From assembly GCA_050250875.1 (NCBI GenBank), contig JBFWNV010000003.1:1-64000 (forward strand): a stretch of DNA of 64,000 nt, read 5' to 3'. Shown here piece by piece: positions 25,282-34,012 of the stretch (its first letter is position 1; each line of letters begins with the position of its first letter). The stretch is from CAWAYR01 sp050250875 (GTDB lineage: Bacteria; Acidobacteriota; Vicinamibacteria; Vicinamibacterales; UBA2999). The translations under genes were made by a program, and so were the position numbers. The notes beneath the pieces were generated by a model. That model searched no databases. It had not been told where the DNA came from and saw nothing but the letters and a program-made list of their open reading frames with translations.

Positions 25282-27312
25282 CTACGCCCGCCAGCGCCGC
25301 CCGCTGAGATCGTCGACCGGAACCTCGACGATGCGCTCCGTCCCGTCGGCCGGCACCAGCTGCACGATGTGGCCGGGCTCGGCTCTGGCGACGACCCGGA
25401 CGTGCACGGTGTCACCCGGCCGGGCGTCGAGCGCCGTCCACGGCACGCGGACCACGCCGTCCACGGGCCAGCTCGCCGCCGGCTCCAGCGGCGACCGCCG
25501 CAGCTCGACCGTGGCGGTCACGACCGCATCGGTCCGCAGTTGCACGCTCACGGCGAGGCCGTCGTGCGTGAAGCCGAGTCGCGCGTCCTCGATCGGGCCC
25601 TTCGTCATCCGGTGCATCGTACCGACCGCCCGTTCGAGCCCGACCGCGCCGGCGTGAGCGAAGTACGACTGCGGGTCGCCGGAGCCTTCCACGGGCCCGG
25701 GATGCACGAGGTCGTCGGGCTCGCGGCTGGTCGTGATGACGCTGCGGTGCAAAGCGTCGGGGGGCGGTTCGCCCAGCGCGTCGTAGACCCGGCCGAGGTG
25801 CCGCCGGAACAGCGCGTCGAAGTCGCGGTCGTGCGCCGACGAGTGATCGTCGCCATACCACCAGCACCAGTCGCTGCCTTCGGCAGCCAGGACCGCGTCG
25901 AGGGCGATCTGGCGGGCGGACTCGGGCGCGTCGTTCCTGGCGTCCAGTTGAGCCCTTGCCTCGCCCAGCAGTTCCCAGGCGCGCCGGTCGTCGCGATGGC
26001 CAATCCAGATGCCGAAGTCGGCATTGATCCACGAGCCGGCGAAAATCGAGCGAAGCTGGCGACCGGGGAGCTCTGCGGCCTGGCGCATCGTCACCGGGAC
26101 GATGTCGGGCGCGTCGACGATGGTGCGGTACAGCGCGTGGAGGAACGGACGGCCCCCGGCCGCATAGTGCTCCCAGGCGTTCTCACCGTCCAGAATCACC
26201 GACACGACCGGATCGGCGATGCCGTCACGCGCGGCGCGGCGGCCGGTGTCGCGGACGCGGGTCACGAAGTCGGTCGCGGCGGCGTCCGCGCTCCACCCGT
26301 GATACGTGAACCCGACCAGGTCCGAGAGCGAGTGATCGCGGAAGAGCACCCGCACCTCCCCCGCCGGCGTGGCCAGCCGGTGCGGTTGGCACCGCGCCCC
26401 GGGCGTCGGCGGCTGGTCGGACAGCGACCGGTAGAGGATCTCCTCGTCGGTCGCCATCCACTGGAAGCCGGCCCGGGCGATCTCCGCCGCGGCGGCATCC
26501 GACACGCTGCCCTCCGACGGCCAGACCCCGGCCGGCGACTCGCCGAACCAGCGCCGGTGCGCGGCGAGGGCGCGCTGCAGCTGCAGGGCCGCGTCCTCCG
26601 GCCGGCGGAACGGCGGATCGGGCAACGGCGCCGTCGGGTGCGCCGCGTGGTGCGCCGCCGAGTCGCACAGCAACGGCAGGATCGGATGGAAGTACGGCGA
26701 GGTCGACAGCTCCACCGCGCCGTGCCGCGCCGCCTCGCGGTAGGCGGGGACGACCCGGCGCAGCAACTCGAGTTCGAGCGCGCGCAGCTCCGCCTTGTCG
26801 GCCTCGTCGAAGTCGCGCCCCTTCCCCACCAGCCGCCGCGCCCGCGGATCGGCCGCGAGCATCGCCGGATCGATCCACGTCAGCTTCTGCCACACCTGCA
26901 GGTCGCGCAGGTCGCCGACGCCGAACTCGGCGCCGCGCGCCCGCCGTGCCGCCAGCTCCGCGTAGCGCGGATACGGCTGGATCATCGTCGGCGCGTGGGC
27001 GTGGAACGCCTCGCGGACGAACCACGCCGCATCGGCGTCGCTCACCGCGGCGGCATCGGTGAGGCCGACGACCAGGTGGCGGTCCCAGGTGCGTTCGGCG
27101 GCGTAGGCCTCGACCTGCTCGACCAGCGACGGCACGAGGTTGAAGGTGGCGCGCATGCCCGGCACGGCGCCGACCGCCGTCACCATGCCCCAGTAGTCCT
27201 TCAAGGCGTGCAGGCGCACCCACGGCAGGATCGACTCGCCCGTGCCGGGGTCGAGGTAATACGGCTGGTGCATGTGCCAGAGCAGGGCGAGGCGGATGCG
27301 CGGAACGGTCAT
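25282..27312 (-). CDS. glycoside hydrolase family 57 protein
   Basis: 676-residue GH57 enzyme from ATG 27312; a TTG five codons upstream is less likely. The fold opens with WHMHQPYY, a typical conserved region 1. The retaining nucleophile is predicted as Glu267 in WPSEGSVS and the acid/base as Asp375 in ILDGENAWEHY. No signal peptide is seen, so it is probably cytoplasmic. GH57 includes alpha-amylases, 4-alpha-glucanotransferases, branching enzymes and amylopullulanases; the residues visible here do not decide between them, but glycogen or maltodextrin metabolism is the likely area. It is divergent from the lptFG fusion, with only 32 bases between the starts. Confidence 0.88.
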   Translation of the reverse strand: MTVPRIRLALLWHMHQPYYLDPGTGESILPWVRLHALKDYWGMVTAVGAVPGMRATFNLVPSLVEQVEAYAAERTWDRHLVVGLTDAAAVSDADAAWFVREAFHAHAPTMIQPYPRYAELAARRARGAEFGVGDLRDLQVWQKLTWIDPAMLAADPRARRLVGKGRDFDEADKAELRALELELLRRVVPAYREAARHGAVELSTSPYFHPILPLLCDSAAHHAAHPTAPLPDPPFRRPEDAALQLQRALAAHRRWFGESPAGVWPSEGSVSDAAAAEIARAGFQWMATDEEILYRSLSDQPPTPGARCQPHRLATPAGEVRVLFRDHSLSDLVGFTYHGWSADAAATDFVTRVRDTGRRAARDGIADPVVSVILDGENAWEHYAAGGRPFLHALYRTIVDAPDIVPVTMRQAAELPGRQLRSIFAGSWINADFGIWIGHRDDRRAWELLGEARAQLDARNDAPESARQIALDAVLAAEGSDWCWWYGDDHSSAHDRDFDALFRRHLGRVYDALGEPPPDALHRSVITTSREPDDLVHPGPVEGSGDPQSYFAHAGAVGLERAVGTMHRMTKGPIEDARLGFTHDGLAVSVQLRTDAVVTATVELRRSPLEPAASWPVDGVVRVPWTALDARPGDTVHVRVVARAEPGHIVQLVPADGTERIVEVPVDDLSGRRWRA

Positions 27313-27344
27313 CGGCTGCTGGTACAATCGGACGTCAGTCGCGC

Positions 27345-29654
27345 ATGCGCACGCTGGACCGGTACGTCCTCCGCGAGACCCTCGCGCCCTTCGTGCTGGC
27401 GCTCCTGGTCCTCACCTTCATCCTGATCATCCCCTTCATCATCGCTCAGGCCGAGACGATGATCGCCAAGGGGGCGCCCTGGCTGGTCGTCGCCCAGGTG
27501 ATGGTCACGCTGCTGCCGCAGGCCCTCGGCCTGACCATCCCGATGTCGGTGCTGGTCGGCCTGCTGGTGGCGCTCGGCCGCATGTCGGGCGACCGCGAGG
27601 TCGTCGCCCTGCTCGCCTGCGGCATCAGCCCGCTGCGCCTGCTCCGCCCGGCACTCGTGCTCGGCGCGGCGAGCTGGGCGGCCACCTCGTACGTGATGCT
27701 GTGGGCGATCCCCGACGCCAACCAGACCTTCCGCGAGATCACCACGCGACTGGTCGCCGACCGCGCCGAAGGCGAGGTCAAGCCGCGGGTGTTCTTCGAG
27801 GACTTCCCCGGCTTCGTCGTCTACGTCCGCGAGGTGCCGGCCAGCGGCGGCTGGACCGGGGTGCTCGCCGCCGACACGCGGACGCCTGAACACCCGGTGA
27901 TCTTCCTGGCCGAACACGGCCGGATGCTGGTCGATCGCCAACAGCGCTCGATCCAGATGGTGCTGACCAACGGCTCCCGGCACAGCACCTCGTCGCGCGA
28001 TCCCGACGGCTACGAGGTGGCCCGCTTCGGCGAGATCGTCATGTCGCTCGACCCCGAGAGCGTGTTCCCGCGCGCCGGTCCGGCCCGCGGCGAGCGCGAG
28101 ATGACCATCGCCGAGCTGCGCGCCCGCGCCGACACCCTCGCCGCCGCCGGCGAGTCGACGCACAGCCCGTGGATGGAGATCCACAAAAAGTTCTCGATCC
28201 CGGCGGCGTGCCTGGTGTTCGCGCTGCTCGGCGTCGCGCTCGGCGCCAGTTCGCGCCGTGACGGCAAGCTGGTGAGCTTCATGCTCGGCGTCGGCGTGAT
28301 CTTCGTCTACTACGCGGTGATGCTGCTCGGCCAGGCCCTGGCCAAGGGCCAGCACGTCGCGCCGTGGGTGGCGACCTGGCTGCCCAACCTGCTGCTCGGC
28401 GCCGCCGGCGTCGTCGCGTTGTGGCGCCAGGCCGGCCCGACCCGCCGGCGCCGGTCGGTGACGCTGCCGGCCCTGCCCGCGGTCGGGCGCGGCTGGCGGG
28501 CGCTGACCGCGGCGTCGCTGGTGTCGCGGGTGCCGGACCTGACGTGGCTGCGGCCGACGCTGCTCGACCTCTACGTCGGGATGCTCTACGTCCGCATCCT
28601 GGTCCTCGGCCTCATCGGCATGGCCGGCCTGTTCTACATCTCGACGTTCATCGACCTCTCCGAGCGGCTGGTCAAGGGCACGGCCACCGTCGGCATGCTG
28701 CTCGCCTACTTCTGGTGGGCGACACCGCAGTTCGTCTACTACATCATCGCCATCGCCGTGCTGCTCGCCGCGGTCGTCACCATCGGCGCGCTCACCAAGA
28801 GCAGCGAGCTGGTGGTAATGCGGGCCTGCGGCATCAGCCTGTACCGCACGGCGGTGCCGCTGCTGGTCGCGGCGGCAATCGGCTCGGCGGTGCTGTTCGC
28901 GATCGAGGAGCGCATCCTGGCGCCAGCCAACCGCCGCGCCAGCGAGCTCAACCGCCTGATCCGCGGCCAGAGCCCGCGCAATCTCGACGTGCTCAACCGC
29001 AAGTGGCTGACCGGCGCCGACGGCGCGCTCTATCACTACCAGTTCTACGACACGCGCAAGCAGGAACTCAACGGCGTGACGATGCTGCGTTTCGCCGCCG
29101 ACGACCCGGGACGCATCGAGTCGCGGCTGTTCGCCCGCACCGCCACCGCGACGTCCGTGGGCGCCGGCGAGCCGGCACGCTGGCTGGCCCGCGCCGGCTG
29201 GCGCCGCAGCTTCGACCGCGAGATGGCCGTCGGCGAGTACGATCGCTTCGACGAGCGGATCGTCGCGCTCGACGCCCCCGACACCTTCGTCACCGAAGCG
29301 CCGCCGCCGTCGCAGATGAACTACGGGCAGCTGCGCGCCTACATCACCGACCTGCGCGCCAGCGGCTACGACGTGCGTGAGGACGAAGTCGCCCTGCACC
29401 GCAAGGTCGCCTTCCCGTTCGTGACGCTGGTGATGACCCTCATCGGCGTGCCCTTCGCCGTCACCACCGGCCGCCGCGGCGCCCTCTACGGCGTCGGCGT
29501 CGGCATCGTCCTGGCCCTGGTCTACTGGACGATGATCAGCGTGTTCGCCGCCTTCGGGGCCGGTGGGGCGATGCCGCCGCTGCTGGCGGCGTGGGCACCC
29601 AACCTGCTGTTCGGCGCCAGCGCCGTCTACCTGCTGCTCACCGTGCGGACCTGA
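27345..29654 (+). CDS. LptF-LptG fusion, LPS export permease
   Basis: Single chain of 769 residues with two YjgP/YjgQ-family permease halves. The N-half (about 1-370) starts MRTLDRYVLRETLAPF and has the LptF pattern of three helices, a periplasmic jellyroll (VFFEDFPGFVVYVREV) and three helices. The C-half (about 405-769) repeats the plan from TLLDLYVGMLYVRILVLG, through WLTGADGALYHYQFYD, to FPFVTLVMTLIGVPFAV. Separate LptF and LptG are about 360 residues each, so this is a true fusion with a ~30-residue linker. It would pair with LptB (6730) and the LptC-LptA fusion. A TACAAT box at 27323-27328 may be its -10; no good -35 is seen. Confidence 0.93.
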   Translation: MRTLDRYVLRETLAPFVLALLVLTFILIIPFIIAQAETMIAKGAPWLVVAQVMVTLLPQALGLTIPMSVLVGLLVALGRMSGDREVVALLACGISPLRLLRPALVLGAASWAATSYVMLWAIPDANQTFREITTRLVADRAEGEVKPRVFFEDFPGFVVYVREVPASGGWTGVLAADTRTPEHPVIFLAEHGRMLVDRQQRSIQMVLTNGSRHSTSSRDPDGYEVARFGEIVMSLDPESVFPRAGPARGEREMTIAELRARADTLAAAGESTHSPWMEIHKKFSIPAACLVFALLGVALGASSRRDGKLVSFMLGVGVIFVYYAVMLLGQALAKGQHVAPWVATWLPNLLLGAAGVVALWRQAGPTRRRRSVTLPALPAVGRGWRALTAASLVSRVPDLTWLRPTLLDLYVGMLYVRILVLGLIGMAGLFYISTFIDLSERLVKGTATVGMLLAYFWWATPQFVYYIIAIAVLLAAVVTIGALTKSSELVVMRACGISLYRTAVPLLVAAAIGSAVLFAIEERILAPANRRASELNRLIRGQSPRNLDVLNRKWLTGADGALYHYQFYDTRKQELNGVTMLRFAADDPGRIESRLFARTATATSVGAGEPARWLARAGWRRSFDREMAVGEYDRFDERIVALDAPDTFVTEAPPPSQMNYGQLRAYITDLRASGYDVREDEVALHRKVAFPFVTLVMTLIGVPFAVTTGRRGALYGVGVGIVLALVYWTMISVFAAFGAGGAMPPLLAAWAPNLLFGASAVYLLLTVRT

Positions 29655-29657
29655 TCC

Positions 29658-31343
29658 TCACCGGGCCAGCTGCACCGGGCCGAGCGTCAGCGACCCGCGG
29701 CTGCCGGCCTCGGCGTGCACGGTGTCGGTGACGACGAGCAGAGCCGTCACGCGATCGAGCGGCACCGGCGCGACGTGGGCGTCCCCGAACGGCGCCAGTG
29801 CCGTCAGCGGCACGCGAATCTCGCGCGGCACCCGATCGACGTAGAACGACGCGCCCCATCGCTGCCCCGTCCCGTCCGGCACCCGCACCTGCACCCACAG
29901 GCGGCGCGGTCGATCGGCGGCGGCGCGGAAGGTCACCGCCGTCGCGCCGGCCAGCTCGGGCGGCGTGGCCGTCTGGATGGCCGCGAACGTCGGTGCCGAC
30001 GGCCCGAGCTGCCACGAGAAGTCGATGGCGTCCACCGCGCCGGCCGACCTCGCCACGACGGCCGTCGCGTCGGTGGCCGTTTCGATCGTCCAGGCGGCTG
30101 GAGCCGCCGCGGCGAGGGGGGTCAGCGTGCGCGCGTCGGGCAACAGCGGCGGCGCGGCGGCGAGGACGGCGCGGGCGTAGATCGGATTGGTCACGAGCCA
30201 GGGGCGCTCGCCGCCGTCCCACTCGACGCGAACTTCGACCCGGCATGCGCCGGGGTCGGTCGCCTGCTGCCAGTCGAGTGCCCCGCCGGCGGCCCGCGCC
30301 ACCTCGCGGCCGTCGCAGACGAGGACACTGGTGGCCCCGGCCGGGACGTCGGCCTGAAACTGCAGCCGCACCGGACCGTCGGGCCGGAGGTGGGCGCCCA
30401 TCGCCGCCCGGCCGCCGCCGCTCTGCCCCTCGAACCGGACCTCGCCGGACGGGGCGATGCCGCTGAGCACCGCATATACGCGCCCGGCGCGCAGCGCGGC
30501 CAGCAGTGCCGCGGCATCCTCGTCGGCGCGGCCGCTCAGCCGGCTCGGCAGCATCGCGACGTTGCTGAAGCTCTCGAACAGCACGCGATACGACGGCACC
30601 GCCAGCGAGAGACCCTCCTCGTACGGTTCGCCGACGCCGCGCAGGCCGAGGCGGGCGTGCGCGTCGTGCGCCGCCAGCCCGACCACGGGCCGGCGCGCCG
30701 CCGCGCGATCCCATTGGGTCAGCTCGAAGGCCGGCCGGTCGACCAGCGCGGTCACGGCCTCGACCGCCCTGAACGGGTACGCCAGCGCGGTGCGCCACAC
30801 CCGCCGCGGGCGATCGCGCCATTCGCTGTCGCCGTTCAGCCACTCGACGCCGTCGATGGCGGCGTCCCAGTCGCGCCAGCGCAGATCCTCCTTCGCCGAC
30901 CCCGGGTGCGACGCCACGCCGAAGCCGCCGAGACGCGCGACGTCTTCGACGACCGCGCGCGGCTCGCCGCCGAGCGGATACGGCGCGGCGGCGGCGCCGA
31001 TGGCCACGTAGTGGCCGCTCCAGGTGCTGATCTCGACGGCGTCGATGACCAGCACGCCGTCCAGGTAGGCCGGCGGATCCGAGCGGCGCCGCCCGTCGCC
31101 GTGGTCGGCGAGGATCACCGCGGCGAGCCCGGCGCGGGCAGCGGCCGCCGCCACCGTGTCGCGGCTGCCGGTGCCGTCGGATCGCGTGGTGTGCACGTGA
31201 AAGGCGAACGGCGCGTGGTCGAGCGGCCGCGGCCCGACGGGGGGCGCCGTCGCCGGCGGCCGCGCCGCCCACAGCGCCGCTGCGGCGACCAGGGCCGCCA
31301 CCACCAGGACGGAGCGGCCTCGCCGGGTCCGGGCCGCCGTCAC
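29658..31343 (-). CDS. membrane-anchored PHP-domain protein
   Basis: 561-residue protein with one N-terminal membrane anchor or signal segment (VLVVAALVAAAALWAARP, about 12-29). A PHP-type metallohydrolase domain follows: FHVHTTRSDGTG, ILADHGDG, EISTWSGHYVAIG, ASHPGSAKEDLRW, GLAAHDAH. The C-terminal ~240 residues look like beta-sandwich modules (FQADVPAGATSVLVCDG, VPLDRVTALLVVTDT). PHP domains cleave phosphoester bonds, but the substrate is unknown. The GTG start overlaps the stop of xerD by four bases, so the pair is coupled. The end is three bases from the convergent lptFG stop. Confidence 0.8.
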   Translation of the reverse strand: MTAARTRRGRSVLVVAALVAAAALWAARPPATAPPVGPRPLDHAPFAFHVHTTRSDGTGSRDTVAAAAARAGLAAVILADHGDGRRRSDPPAYLDGVLVIDAVEISTWSGHYVAIGAAAAPYPLGGEPRAVVEDVARLGGFGVASHPGSAKEDLRWRDWDAAIDGVEWLNGDSEWRDRPRRVWRTALAYPFRAVEAVTALVDRPAFELTQWDRAAARRPVVGLAAHDAHARLGLRGVGEPYEEGLSLAVPSYRVLFESFSNVAMLPSRLSGRADEDAAALLAALRAGRVYAVLSGIAPSGEVRFEGQSGGGRAAMGAHLRPDGPVRLQFQADVPAGATSVLVCDGREVARAAGGALDWQQATDPGACRVEVRVEWDGGERPWLVTNPIYARAVLAAAPPLLPDARTLTPLAAAAPAAWTIETATDATAVVARSAGAVDAIDFSWQLGPSAPTFAAIQTATPPELAGATAVTFRAAADRPRRLWVQVRVPDGTGQRWGASFYVDRVPREIRVPLTALAPFGDAHVAPVPLDRVTALLVVTDTVHAEAGSRGSLTLGPVQLAR

Positions 31344-32221
31344 GTCCGCGGATGGAAGCGCTCGTAGACGGCGCGCAGCCGCTCGTCGAGCACGTGAGCG
31401 TAGATCTGGGTCGTGGACAAGTCGGCGTGGCCGAGCATCATCTGGATGGCGCGCAGGTCGGCGCCGCGCTCGAGCAGATGGGTGGCGAACGAGTGGCGCA
31501 GCACGTGCGGCGAGATCGCCCGGGCGATACCAGCCTGCAGGCCGTAGCCGCGCAGCAGCTTCCAGAAGCCCATCCTCGACAGCGGTCCGCCGCGGGCGTT
31601 GACGAACAGCCGTGCCGCCTGACGGCCGGCGACGAGCCGCGGTCGCGCGTCGGCGAGGTAGCGGCGCACCCAGGTGGCGGCGGCCTCGCCGAACGGGACC
31701 AGCCGTTCCTTGCGGCCCTTGCCGAAGCAGGTCAGGACGCCGGCGTCGACGTCGACGTGGGCGGGCAGGAGCGCCAGCAGCTCGGACACGCGCAGTCCGG
31801 TGGCGTAGAGCAACTCCAGCAGCGCGCGATCGCGCACCCCCCGCGGCGTCGTGACGTCGGGCGCCGCGATCAGCGCGTCGACCTCCTCGACGGTGAGGAA
31901 CTTCGGCAGGGCCTTCCAGGCGCGCGGTGCGGCGACATCGGCGGCCGGGTTCTCGGCCAGGGGGACCACGGCGGTGGCGAAGCGGAAGAAGCCGCGCATC
32001 GCGGCGACGAAGCGTCCCACGGAACGCGGCGAGCGGCCCTCGGCCATGCGGGCGCGGACCAGCCGCTCGAGGTCGCCGCGGTCCAGGGCCTCGACGGCGC
32101 GGCCGGCCTCGGCGGCGAACCCGGCCAGCACCGCCAGATCACGGGCGTAGGCCTCGCGCGTGTGCGGCGAGACCCGACGCTCGAGTTCGAGGTGGGTCAG
32201 ATACCGGTCGATCGTCGCCAC
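31340..32221 (-). CDS. xerD: tyrosine recombinase XerD/XerC
   Basis: Site-specific recombinase resolving chromosome dimers at dif. From GTG 32221 it has 293 residues, starting VATIDRYLTHLELERRVSPH; the frame is open to a TTG at 32260, which lies in the divergent murQ promoter. The SAM-like N-domain is followed by the catalytic set: Arg in ATGLRVSELL, Lys in FGKGRKERLVP, HxLR in SPHVLRHSFATHLL, His in LGHADLSTTQIYAHV and its Tyr nucleophile. All are intact. XerC and XerD cannot be separated with certainty; length and HxLR context favour XerD. Confidence 0.9.
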   Translation of the reverse strand: MATIDRYLTHLELERRVSPHTREAYARDLAVLAGFAAEAGRAVEALDRGDLERLVRARMAEGRSPRSVGRFVAAMRGFFRFATAVVPLAENPAADVAAPRAWKALPKFLTVEEVDALIAAPDVTTPRGVRDRALLELLYATGLRVSELLALLPAHVDVDAGVLTCFGKGRKERLVPFGEAAATWVRRYLADARPRLVAGRQAARLFVNARGGPLSRMGFWKLLRGYGLQAGIARAISPHVLRHSFATHLLERGADLRAIQMMLGHADLSTTQIYAHVLDERLRAVYERFHPRT

Positions 32222-32253
32222 GTGCAGGCATTGTACGCGGCCCCGGCGCTTCG

Positions 32254-32282
32254 TTGACACACCCCGGAGCCAGGGCTAGCAT
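32254..32282 (+). promoter_or_regulatory. sigma-70 promoter of murQ
   Basis: A perfect TTGACA (32254-32259) and TAGCAT (32277-32282) are separated by 17 bases. The -10 overlaps an ATG at 32281, so that ATG cannot be the translation start if this promoter is used. Transcription would begin near 32289. Confidence 0.65.
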
Positions 32283-32316
32283 GCAGGTTTGGCGTACGGC
32301 GCCGCCGCAGATTCCG

Positions 32317-33273
32317 ATGCCCCAATTTTCGAAGTGGCAGTCGCTCCCCACCGAAGCCATCAACCCCGCCACCCTCGCCATCGACAAGCAGACGGCCGCC
32401 GGCATCGTCGATCTGATGCTCGCCGAGGACAAGAAGGCGCTCGCCGCGGTCCACCGTGAGCGTGATCGGATCGCCGTCGGCGCCGACCTGCTCGCCAAGG
32501 CCTTGCGCAAGGGCGGCCGGATCATCTTCGTCGGCGCCGGGACCAGCGGCCGGCTCGGCGTCGTCGAATCGGCCGAGATGCCACCGACGTTCGGCACCGA
32601 CCCCGAGCTCGTGCAGGCGATCATGGCCGGCGGGCAGACGGCGATCCTCCGCGCCAAGGAGGGCGCCGAGGACGACTACGAGGAGGGCGCGCGCGCCGCG
32701 CGCCGGCTCGATCCGACCAGGAAGGACGTGGTCGTCGGCGTCTCGGCCAGCGGCATGACGCCCTTCGTGCGCGGGGCGCTCACCACCGCGCGCCAGGTCG
32801 GCGCCCGCATCATCTTCGTCACCTGTGATCCGCACACCGAGCTGCAGAGCTTCGTCGACCTGACGATCGCCCCGGCGGTCGGTCCTGAAGTGATTGCCGG
32901 CTCGACGCGGCTGAAGGCCGGCACCGCCACCAAACTGGTGCTCAACGCGCTGACCACGTCGGCGATGGTGCTGATCGGCAAGACCTACGGCAACCTCATG
33001 GTCGACGTCCGCACCGGCTCCGAGAAGCTGCGCGATCGCGCCAGGCGCATGGTGCACATCGTCACCGGGCTCGACCCCGCCGCCGCCGACGCGCTGCTCA
33101 AGCGCGCCCACTGGAACGTCAAGGCGGCCATCGTGATGCAGAAGACCGGCCTCAGCTACCAGAAGGCGCTCAGCCGGCTGCGCCGATCGCACGACCGGCT
33201 GCGCGACGCGATCGGCGAGGACATCGAGCCGCGGCTGCGCGAGCTGCTGGTCAAGGACGCGGCGATCGGCTGA
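32317..33273 (+). CDS. murQ: N-acetylmuramic acid 6-phosphate etherase
   Basis: Cleaves the lactyl ether of MurNAc-6-phosphate to GlcNAc-6-phosphate and D-lactate in peptidoglycan recycling. From ATG 32317 (chosen because the in-frame ATG at 32281 sits inside the -10 box) it has 318 residues. SIS-domain motifs are clear: FVGAGTSGRLGVVESAEMPPTFG, ASGMTPFVRGAL, AGSTRLKAGTATKLVLN, and a C-terminal helical HTH-like segment (AALLK-type, NVKAAIVMQKTGLSY). The 3' end overlaps the convergent nagB by 23 bases. Confidence 0.95.
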   Translation: MPQFSKWQSLPTEAINPATLAIDKQTAAGIVDLMLAEDKKALAAVHRERDRIAVGADLLAKALRKGGRIIFVGAGTSGRLGVVESAEMPPTFGTDPELVQAIMAGGQTAILRAKEGAEDDYEEGARAARRLDPTRKDVVVGVSASGMTPFVRGALTTARQVGARIIFVTCDPHTELQSFVDLTIAPAVGPEVIAGSTRLKAGTATKLVLNALTTSAMVLIGKTYGNLMVDVRTGSEKLRDRARRMVHIVTGLDPAAADALLKRAHWNVKAAIVMQKTGLSYQKALSRLRRSHDRLRDAIGEDIEPRLRELLVKDAAIG

Positions 33274-34012
33274 TCTCGACGCCGACCACGGCCGCCGGCA
33301 GCATGGCCGCGGCCGCCGGATCGAGCAGCACCTCGACCGCGCCGTGCACCTGCAACCACGACGCCGGCAGCGCCGTCGTCAGCGGCCCGTCGATCATCGC
33401 CGCCACGGCCGCGGCCTTGGCGGCCCCGGTGGCCAGGACCAGCACCGCGCGGGCGCGCAGGATCGCCGTCATGCCCATCGTCAGCGCCCGCTCCGGCACC
33501 GCGTCGGCGTCGCCGCCGAAGAGCGCGGCGTTGGCCGCCCGCGTGCCCGGATGCAGGATCGCGACGTGGGTCGGCCCCCACAGCTGCGGGCCCGGTTCGT
33601 TGAAGCCGATGTGGCCGTTGGCGCCCAGCCCGCACACCAGCAGGTCGAGTCCCCCGGCGGCCTCGATGGCCCGATCGTAGCGGCGGCACTCGGCCGCGGC
33701 GTCGGCGGTGTCGCCGCGCAGGAAGCCGATCCGCGCCGGCGCGAGGCCGGCGGCGGCGAACAGCTGCTCGTCCATGTAGCGCCGGAAGCTGCCCGGCGCC
33801 GACGGCGCCAGCCCGACGAACTCGTCGAGGTTGAAGGTGCGGACGGCCGACCAGTCGAGGCCGGCGGTCCGCAACCGCGCGTACATCGGCAGCGGCGTGC
33901 GGCCGGTCGGCAGTCCGAGGACGGGTCGACTGGCGCTGGCGAGTACCTGCGCCACGCGCGCGGCGGCCCGGTCGCCGACCGCCTGCGGCGACTCGAGCAC
34001 CGACACCCGCAT
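33251..34012 (-). CDS. nagB: glucosamine-6-phosphate deaminase
   Basis: Converts glucosamine-6-phosphate to fructose-6-phosphate and ammonia. The ~253-residue product has GLPTGRTPLPMYARL, TFNLDEFVGL with the catalytic Asp, GLGANGHIGFNEPG with the ring-opening His and Glu, and ALTMGMTAILRA. The start ATG 34012 overlaps the stop of the upstream kinase by one base (TGATG); a GTG one codon earlier is possible. Together with murQ and the kinase it channels amino sugars to glycolysis. A GlcNAc-6-phosphate deacetylase (nagA) is missing from the window. Confidence 0.93.
   Translation of the reverse strand: MRVSVLESPQAVGDRAAARVAQVLASASRPVLGLPTGRTPLPMYARLRTAGLDWSAVRTFNLDEFVGLAPSAPGSFRRYMDEQLFAAAGLAPARIGFLRGDTADAAAECRRYDRAIEAAGGLDLLVCGLGANGHIGFNEPGPQLWGPTHVAILHPGTRAANAALFGGDADAVPERALTMGMTAILRARAVLVLATGAAKAAAVAAMIDGPLTTALPASWLQVHGAVEVLLDPAAAAMLPAAVVGVEISRSPRP

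Noticed and set aside
32281..32283. In-frame ATG upstream of the chosen murQ start
   Set aside because: It overlaps the -10 box of a TTGACA-N17-TAGCAT promoter, so it would not be transcribed from that promoter, and homologues start later.
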